Below the pieces are notes generated by a model, which saw only the letters and a list, made by a program, of their open reading frames with translations, searched no databases and was not told where the DNA came from. A DNA stretch of 64,000 nt, taken from positions 3,880,001 to 3,944,000 of the forward strand of contig NZ_OY769915.1 of the NCBI RefSeq assembly GCF_963669205.1. Direction: 5' to 3'. Source of the DNA: an uncultured Roseibium sp. (GTDB lineage: Bacteria; Pseudomonadota; Alphaproteobacteria; Rhizobiales; Stappiaceae). Shown here in pieces: positions 58,512 through 64,000 of this stretch; position 1 is the stretch's first letter, and every line of letters begins with the position of its first letter. The position numbers and the translations under genes were made by a program.

Positions 58512-60365
58512 TTAAACGATATTCAGGAGCTCATCGAAGAGATCCTTGACGGTCTGCATGACCCTTGCGTTGGCTGCATAGGCGTTTTCAAGCTGCACCA
58601 TGAAGGCAAGTTCAGTATCCAGATCAACGGCATAGCTTTCTTCGTAGCGGACAGCGAGGTTGACCGTCAGCGTCTCCTTGGCCGTGGCGAAGGTCTTGGC
58701 GTCTTCGGCCTGGTTGCCCTGGAAAGCGATCGTATTGTTGACGTAACTGATCACGGTTCCCTGAAACGGGGAGTCCGTGCTGCCGATACCGGCCTCCGGA
58801 TCGAAATAAACAACACCTTGGTTCAGGGCATCGAGCAGAAACTCGGGCCGCGCCGGATCGTTGGACGTGTTGGGCGATGGTGTCGTCTGGTAGTCGATCA
58901 GAAGTGAGGCATCGGCGATGAGAGCGGGGTTGACGCTGATGCCTGCCGCGTAGCCGACCCGTTGCCCGCCAGATTCCAGCGCATCGGTAAACAATTCGGT
59001 GCCTGCACGCTGATCGACAAAGATCGCTAGCCCGAGCCCCTGGTCGCTATCAGCTGACACCGTGACACTTGCTGAAAGGCTCTGCACGCTTGTTGGCGCA
59101 CCCGTGTTGCCAAGAACGCGCAGGTTGTCCGACCCGTCATTGCTGACCTGCAGGCCCGTCGCCGCAAGCGCAGCCGTGATGTTCGTGATGTAGGTCGCCG
59201 GCGTCCCGCTCGAGATGTCGATCCCGAACACTGTGTCGTTCGGATTTGCCGTCGCCGTGTCGTCAAGCGGCAGCAGGCTCGGGTCGGAAACAGCCAGAAG
59301 GGTGACTGTCTGCGCGACCCCGCCGGCATCGGTGTATTCCAGGGTGATCGTGTTTCCCGGCTGCAACCCCGAAACATCGAGATCAAACCCGTCGTCGAGC
59401 CCGACAGTGACAGCTGTGCTTTCGACCGGCACATTTGAAAACGCCAGCGAAATCTCTGCTGCGATCGTGTCGAGCTGCCTCTGGGCTTCGACAAGGATTT
59501 CGTCGCGCAGTTCGGCGGTCGCAATCATTGCGCCCGAGTTCGACGCGGCGATCACGTCGTAGGTTGAACCGCCCGGAGTGGTTGCCAGAACGGTCTGACC
59601 GGCGACACCGGGCTGCAGTGAATGCGTCGTGACGAAGCTCAGTGTGGAGGCCTGGCCGTCGGAATAGAGCTGCTGGCCGTCTGCCGTCTGAATGAACAGT
59701 GTGTTGTTGGCGCCATCTGCAACTTCGATGTCAAGGTACCCGGACAACTGCTCGATCAGCCGGTCGCGTTCGTCTTCCATATCCGCTGTCGAGACATTGG
59801 ACTGGGTCGCGTCGCGGATCGCGGAGTCTATGTCTTCGATGCTTGTCAGCAGGCTATTGACGGTCTGGGTCTGGAGCGACAGGGAATCATCGGCTTCCTG
59901 CCGCAGATCGCCTATCCGCTCGTAGGCGCTGTTCAACTCGCGGGCGAAAGCCTCTGACGCGGCAATAACTTCCTGCTGCGCGGTGTAATTGCTCGGATCG
60001 TTCATCAGCGACGACAAAGCGGAGGAAAGGTTCCCGACCAGCGTTGAAAGTCCCGCATTGTCGCCGATCGTTCCGAAAATTTCGTCGAGACGGCCGGTGA
60101 AGCTGGAGATCTGTTTTGCGTAGTTGGTATCGGCAAGCGAACCGAAATAATCCGCCTGGATCTTCTCATCGACGATCCTGGTGATCTCGGTGGCAGTAAG
60201 CCCGGCGACATTGCCCTGCCCGTCGAAATACGCCTTCGCCGAGATGGTCTTCTTCGAGTAACCGACGGTGTCCGCATTTGCGATGTTGTTTGCGGTCACA
60301 TCCAGCTGGCGCTGATTGTATGTAATACCGAAGACCGCAGTGTTCAGGGCGCTTGAAAGACCCAT
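58512..60365 (-). CDS. flgK: Hook-associated protein FlgK
   Basis: First hook-filament junction protein, 617 residues. N-terminal signature is LSSALNTAVFGITYNQRQLDVTANNIANADTVGYSKK; the internal AFARELNSAYERIGDLRQEAD helix and C-terminal YEESYAVDLDTELAFMVQLENAYAANARVMQTVKDLFDELLNI are those of FlgK. It follows flgE by 73 bp and precedes flgL. Confidence 0.94.
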   Translation of the reverse strand: MGLSSALNTAVFGITYNQRQLDVTANNIANADTVGYSKKTISAKAYFDGQGNVAGLTATEITRIVDEKIQADYFGSLADTNYAKQISSFTGRLDEIFGTIGDNAGLSTLVGNLSSALSSLMNDPSNYTAQQEVIAASEAFARELNSAYERIGDLRQEADDSLSLQTQTVNSLLTSIEDIDSAIRDATQSNVSTADMEDERDRLIEQLSGYLDIEVADGANNTLFIQTADGQQLYSDGQASTLSFVTTHSLQPGVAGQTVLATTPGGSTYDVIAASNSGAMIATAELRDEILVEAQRQLDTIAAEISLAFSNVPVESTAVTVGLDDGFDLDVSGLQPGNTITLEYTDAGGVAQTVTLLAVSDPSLLPLDDTATANPNDTVFGIDISSGTPATYITNITAALAATGLQVSNDGSDNLRVLGNTGAPTSVQSLSASVTVSADSDQGLGLAIFVDQRAGTELFTDALESGGQRVGYAAGISVNPALIADASLLIDYQTTPSPNTSNDPARPEFLLDALNQGVVYFDPEAGIGSTDSPFQGTVISYVNNTIAFQGNQAEDAKTFATAKETLTVNLAVRYEESYAVDLDTELAFMVQLENAYAANARVMQTVKDLFDELLNIV

Positions 60366-60438
60366 GTCGGGTTCTCCTTTGACGGACGCGACTGCGCCGG
60401 AACCGCCAGCAGGCTAGGACCCGCTGGCGGCGAACTCA

Positions 60439-61839
60439 TTACCGGACCATGTTCAGGGCATCGTCCAGCATCTCGTCCGCGGAGGTCACGATCCGCGAAT
60501 TCGCCGAATAGGCCTGCTGGGTGATGATCAGCTTCGAAAACTCGTCTGCGATATCCGCATTGGAAAGTTCGAGGTTGTTGGCAAGGATCTGCCCGCCGCC
60601 TGTCAGATCCGCTTCACCGGAAGACGTTGTCGCAGCGAAAGCAGCCCCATCGACCCGTTTCAGGTTCTGCTCGGCCTCGAATGTCGCAAGCGGGATTTCG
60701 AAGACGGCGCGCTGCTGGCTGTTCGAGTAGCTTGCGATCACCCGGCCCGATTCATCAACGGCAACACCCGTCAACTCGCCGGCCGGATAGCCGTCCTGAT
60801 CCAGCGACACGGAACTTGCAGACCCGTCAGGGTCGGAATACTGCGTCAGCGAGAACTGGGTCAGCCCGGCATTGGCAAAGGAAATCCCGACACCCGTCGC
60901 ATCCGTCCCGGCGATGGTAAGCGTGGCAATATCAAAACCGTCGCTCGTTCCGTTGACCGTACCGATTGAACCCGCGGTCATGCTGGTCAGCGTACCGGTG
61001 CTGTCGAATTCGACGTCGCCGACATCGTAATAGGCGGTAGTTGCATCTCCGCCGGAGCCGATAAACATCGTCCAGGTATCATTCACCACAGGAGGCCCGG
61101 CCGCGGCATTTGCCGTTTTGGCATACCTGACCTCGACATTCATCGCCGTGCCGTTCTGGTTATAGATCGTGATCGAACCGCCGGAAATCGAACTGTTCAG
61201 GAAATCGGTCTCGTTGGCCACTGCAACGTCACCGGCACCCACGGACGAAGCGAGCAGTGCCGTGGACGCCGTGGAACCGTCATAGTCGTTCGTGTTCGGA
61301 ATGCGCGGCAGGTTGGCCTGGTAGTCGACCTGTGTCGTCGCGGACGCGGCAAGCGGCTGGTTGTCGATCTGGATCACGGTGGGATCGTCGCCCACCGGGT
61401 TGCCCGTCACCGCATCAAGCGGGAAACCCTGCAGGTAGTAACCGGCACTGTTGACCAGATAGCCGTCCTGATCGCGCTCGAAGTCACCGGCGCGGGTGTA
61501 AAAGGTCTCGTCGGCAAATGTGGTCGAACCGTCGACGACATCCGCCGCCTGCGTCACGACGAAATAACCCTCACCGTTGATCGCCATATAGGTGTCGACA
61601 TCAACCTGGGTGATATCACCCTGGATGGTGTTGGTCGCTCGCGACGTGGCGTAAGTCGTGCCCGCAACCTGCGAGCCCTGGGTTGCCCCACCGCCAGAGA
61701 CCAGATCGGAGAAAGTTGTATCGAGTCGCTTGTAACCGGTGGTCTGCGAATTGGCGACGTTACCGGAGATATTCTCCAGCGCGATCGCCTGCGCCGTCAG
61801 ACCGGAGACAGCTGAGTTGATAGCCCCATAAATACCCAT
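60439..61839 (-). CDS. flgE: Flagellar hook protein FlgE
   Basis: Hook subunit of 466 residues. Signatures are GAINSAVSGLTAQAIALENISGNVANSQTTGYKRLDTTF, YMAINGEGYFVV and the C-terminal EFSKLIITQQAYSANSRIVTSADEMLDDAL. It is the first gene of flgE-flgK-flgL, with a good sigma-54 promoter upstream. Confidence 0.95.
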   Translation of the reverse strand: MGIYGAINSAVSGLTAQAIALENISGNVANSQTTGYKRLDTTFSDLVSGGGATQGSQVAGTTYATSRATNTIQGDITQVDVDTYMAINGEGYFVVTQAADVVDGSTTFADETFYTRAGDFERDQDGYLVNSAGYYLQGFPLDAVTGNPVGDDPTVIQIDNQPLAASATTQVDYQANLPRIPNTNDYDGSTASTALLASSVGAGDVAVANETDFLNSSISGGSITIYNQNGTAMNVEVRYAKTANAAAGPPVVNDTWTMFIGSGGDATTAYYDVGDVEFDSTGTLTSMTAGSIGTVNGTSDGFDIATLTIAGTDATGVGISFANAGLTQFSLTQYSDPDGSASSVSLDQDGYPAGELTGVAVDESGRVIASYSNSQQRAVFEIPLATFEAEQNLKRVDGAAFAATTSSGEADLTGGGQILANNLELSNADIADEFSKLIITQQAYSANSRIVTSADEMLDDALNMVR

Positions 61840-61903
61840 GATGCGTCCTCTTTATAGATCGGGCATTGCGCGAATGGGCTCACGCCCATGATCAGACCAT
61901 GTC

Positions 61904-61919
61904 CGCAAAGGTCGTGCCA
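61904..61919 (-). promoter_or_regulatory. Sigma-54 promoter of flgE operon
   Basis: On the minus strand TGGCACGACCTTTGCG matches the full -24 (TGGCACG) and -12 (TTGC) elements with exact spacing, 65 bp upstream of flgE. It is the best sigma-54 match in the window. Confidence 0.7.
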
Positions 61920-62018
61920 GTTCAGTCGAAAAACTCATTTATTTAATTTTTTCAGTTATTTACCATGATTTTCGGAATCGTTTCCTCACCCAAACCTTCC
62001 CCGGAGATCACTCTTGCC

Positions 62019-62034
62019 GGGCAAATTCTTCCGG
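62019..62034. promoter_or_regulatory. Degenerate FlbD-enhancer-like site upstream of flgE
   Basis: GGGCAAATTCTTCCGG resembles a GGCAA-N-TTGCC enhancer with one half decayed, about 100 bp upstream of the flgE sigma-54 promoter. The rest of this 310-bp gap between flgE and moxR holds no gene. Confidence 0.3.
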
Positions 62035-62149
62035 CCAGCTGGGCAAGACTGTCCCGCCCGGCCGCTTCCGGCTGTGCCCTTTTTGCGGGCTTGCTTCCTG
62101 CGGCAGGGCCTGCCAGTTTCCGGCCAGGAGTTGAACAACGGACGGCAAA

Positions 62150-62995
62150 ATGCGCTTTGAAGGAACAGACGAGTACATTGCAACGGAGGACCTGCGTGTC
62201 GCGGTCAACGCGGCGGTAGCTCTTGAACGCCCCCTCTTGGTGAAGGGAGAACCCGGCACGGGCAAGACCGTGCTTGCCGAACAGGTGGCAGCGGCCCTCG
62301 GAGCGCGGCTGATCGAGTGGCACGTGAAATCCACCACCAAGGCGCAGCAGGGACTCTATGAATATGATGCCGTGTCGCGCCTTCGCGACAGCCAGCTCGG
62401 TGATGAACGGGTCAAGGACATCAACAATTACATCCGCAAGGGCAAGCTCTGGGAGGCCTTTGCAGCAGCTGAAAGGCCAGTGCTCCTGATCGACGAGATC
62501 GACAAGGCGGACATTGAATTCCCAAACGACCTTCTGCTCGAACTCGACCGCATGGAGTTTCACGTTTACGAGACGGGTCAGTCCGTCCAGGCGAGACAGC
62601 GCCCGGTTGTGATCATCACGTCGAACAACGAGAAGGATCTGCCGGACGCCTTCCTGCGCCGCTGCTTTTTCCACTTCATCAAGTTTCCGGACGCCGAGAC
62701 GATGGCGGAAATCGTCGAGGTTCACTTCCCCGGCATCAAGAAGCGGCTCCTGTCGGAAGCCTTGCGGCTGTTTTTCGACGTCAGGGACGTTCCCGGACTG
62801 AAGAAAAAGCCGTCGACTTCGGAACTGATAGACTGGATCAAGCTTCTGTTGAACGAAGACATCGATCCGGAAACCCTTCGTCAACAAGATGGCAGCAAAC
62901 TGATACCTCCATTGCATGGTGCCCTTTTGAAGAACGAGCAGGATGTCCATCTGTTTGAGCGGCTTGCCTTCATGTCCCGCCGGGAACGCACCTGA
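62150..62995 (+). CDS. MoxR-family AAA+ ATPase
   Basis: ATPase chaperone of 281 residues. Walker A GEPGTGKT (~36-43), Walker B PVLLIDEIDKAD, sensor 1 VVIITSNNEKDLPDAFLRRCFFHF are intact. MoxR proteins usually work with von Willebrand A proteins in maturing other proteins; no such gene follows here. It lies outside the flagellar unit, facing away from flgE. Confidence 0.9.
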   Translation: MRFEGTDEYIATEDLRVAVNAAVALERPLLVKGEPGTGKTVLAEQVAAALGARLIEWHVKSTTKAQQGLYEYDAVSRLRDSQLGDERVKDINNYIRKGKLWEAFAAAERPVLLIDEIDKADIEFPNDLLLELDRMEFHVYETGQSVQARQRPVVIITSNNEKDLPDAFLRRCFFHFIKFPDAETMAEIVEVHFPGIKKRLLSEALRLFFDVRDVPGLKKKPSTSELIDWIKLLLNEDIDPETLRQQDGSKLIPPLHGALLKNEQDVHLFERLAFMSRRERT

Positions 62996-63011
62996 CGCCC
63001 TGGAGGGCTCG

Positions 63012-63560
63012 TTGAGACAGCGTATCGCCAGACTGCTCCTGTGGAGCTGCATCGCACTGCAATCCGCGGCAAGTATCGCGGTCGCCCCGGCACGCGCCCA
63101 GGTTCCCCCCGAAAAGGAAGCGGGCTGGCAGAGCGACGTTGGCGGCCTTCGCCACTTCATGGGTCTGCGCTGTCCCGACCAGATCGGTCCCTTTTTCCGG
63201 ATAAAGGTCCTTGAAGGCGGGGCCACCAGCCTGGCCGGGTGCATTTACACCGGCAAAGACGGCATGACCGCGGTCTTGCGCCAGCATGTCCAGGACACGG
63301 GACGCCGCGAGGCGATCAGTTTTTCAAGAAACTACAAGGCTGCCGGGTTCGAGGAAGTGCAGCTGAGCGGTGCCGCATCCACCGGGATTTCCTTCAGGAC
63401 GAGAAGCTGGACACCCACCAGCCTGTGTGAAACGCTCTGGCACTTTGCCGGGGCGGAAGCCGATTTCACGCTCTGGCTGTCCTACACGCTTCCCACACAG
63501 CAGGATGAGGTCGGACCCGCGGTGACGGCCTTTACCGAGGTGCTTGCACAGCAAAACTGA
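63012..63560 (+). CDS. Secreted or periplasmic protein of unknown function
   Basis: Protein of 182 residues. I propose TTG 63012, five bases after GGAGGG, because it gives a clean signal peptide (RQRIARLLLWSCIALQSAASIAVAPARAQ); the ATG at 62943 would place moxR-overlapping sequence in front of it. The mature part has two cysteines flanking a region (LRCPDQIGPFF; GCIYTGKDG) and WHFAGAEADFTLWLSYTLP near the end. I do not recognise the family. It follows moxR by 16 bp. Confidence 0.65.
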   Translation: MRQRIARLLLWSCIALQSAASIAVAPARAQVPPEKEAGWQSDVGGLRHFMGLRCPDQIGPFFRIKVLEGGATSLAGCIYTGKDGMTAVLRQHVQDTGRREAISFSRNYKAAGFEEVQLSGAASTGISFRTRSWTPTSLCETLWHFAGAEADFTLWLSYTLPTQQDEVGPAVTAFTEVLAQQN

Positions 63561-63625
63561 ACACGGCATTTGCACAACCGCCCTCAAGTCATTTATTGAG
63601 ACAGAGAACCAACAGGAACTCTGTT

Positions 63626-64000
63626 ATGCGCTTGCTTTTGCTTCGACACGCCAAGTCCGACTGGGGAGACGCGGAGCTCCCCGATATTGATCGGCCGCTG
63701 AACGCGCGGGGCAAGGCGGCAGCGGTCACGATGGCGCGCTACCTGCGCGACCAGAAACTGCAGCCGAGTGTGATCCTGTGTTCCACGGCGCAAAGAACGC
63801 GCGAGACGCTTGCCCGCCTTCTCCCCCACCTGCCGCAGGAAGCCCATATCGAACTCATCTCCGACCTCTACTGGAAGAGCGAAGACGGATATGGTGCAAT
63901 CATCCGCAAGCACGGCCACAGGGCGCAGACCCTGATGGTGATCGGCCACAATCCGGCAACGGAGGACACCGCGCTGGATCTTGTCGGGACAAGCGCACCC
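63626..64000 (+). CDS. SixA-type histidine phosphatase, 3' end outside the window
   Basis: Phosphoglycerate-mutase-fold phosphatase. The catalytic histidine motif LLLRHAKSDW (residues 3-12) is followed by DIDRPLNARGKAAA and LCSTAQRTRETL, and the second histidine in MVIGHNPATED. This is the SixA pattern (RHAKS), known to dephosphorylate phosphohistidine in phosphotransfer proteins. Start ATG 63626 with AGGAA upstream. About 125 residues are seen; the frame is open at the window edge. Confidence 0.88.
   Translation, partial: MRLLLLRHAKSDWGDAELPDIDRPLNARGKAAAVTMARYLRDQKLQPSVILCSTAQRTRETLARLLPHLPQEAHIELISDLYWKSEDGYGAIIRKHGHRAQTLMVIGHNPATEDTALDLVGTSAP

Noticed and set aside
1..64000. tRNA, rRNA, CRISPR array or complete insertion sequence
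   Set aside because: None recognised: no tRNA cloverleaf or CCA-ended arm, no regularly spaced direct repeats, and no transposase or integrase motif in any frame.

Overview
The window is chromosomal DNA from an alphaproteobacterium, most likely a marine-type member of the Hyphomicrobiales close to Roseibium/Labrenzia (Stappiaceae). This is an inference from gene content: an alphaproteobacterial flagellar set (FlbT, FlaF, FliX, MotE, DUF6468 and DUF2336 proteins, four flagellins), a CckA cell-cycle kinase, a one-cysteine DksA, CtrA-type TTAA boxes and sigma-54 promoters. Codon use is GC-rich and coding density is high. I saw no tRNA, rRNA, CRISPR array or intact insertion sequence.

Layout. 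Positions 1-14500 are accessory: the 3' part of an RND efflux permease, a CAP-domain/RTX secreted protein, an AraC regulator divergent from a sulfatase locus (sulfatase, remnant of an alkaline-phosphatase-superfamily gene, DUF3179 membrane protein, frameshifted second sulfatase, outer-membrane barrel), a cupin protein, and a chromate pair (chrA plus a rhodanese-ChrB fusion). CckA follows at 14.6-17.2 kb. From 17.6 to 61.8 kb lies a large flagellar region: flhB-fliR-fliQ-fliE-flgC-flgB (minus) divergent from fliO-fliP (plus); DUF2336 protein; a giant TPR protein, motE, DUF6468, fliM and fliL (minus) divergent from flgF-flgG-flgA-flgH (plus); a MltB-like lytic transglycosylase; dksA; fliX (minus) divergent from flgI-flgJ-flgN (plus); flaG; four flagellin genes; flbT-flaF; then flgL, flgK and flgE on the minus strand. 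The window ends with a MoxR ATPase, a secreted protein of unknown function and the start of a SixA-type phosphatase.

The most unusual locus is a four-gene minus-strand unit at 23.9-31.6 kb, lying inside the flagellar cluster between fliP and the DUF2336 gene. It holds carB, a carA with an extra N-terminal domain of about 195 residues, an ammonium-transporter/histidine-kinase fusion, and a response regulator made of an XRE DNA-binding domain and an Rcp1-like receiver. It looks like an ammonium-sensing two-component system tied to carbamoyl-phosphate synthesis, and I do not recognise it as a described system.

Flagellar regulation can be read from the sequence. An identical 13-base palindrome (GGCAATATTTGCC) occurs at three divergent flagellar promoter regions, each followed by a sigma-54-like promoter; this resembles FlbD enhancer sites. 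TTAA-type CtrA boxes are present at the flgB and fliL starts. Three genes (second sulfatase, flhB, amt-kinase) each look broken by loss of one base from a short G or C run, so either the assembly has indel errors or the strain has recent frameshifts. Three copies of a small palindromic element flanked by CTAG sit at gene edges.
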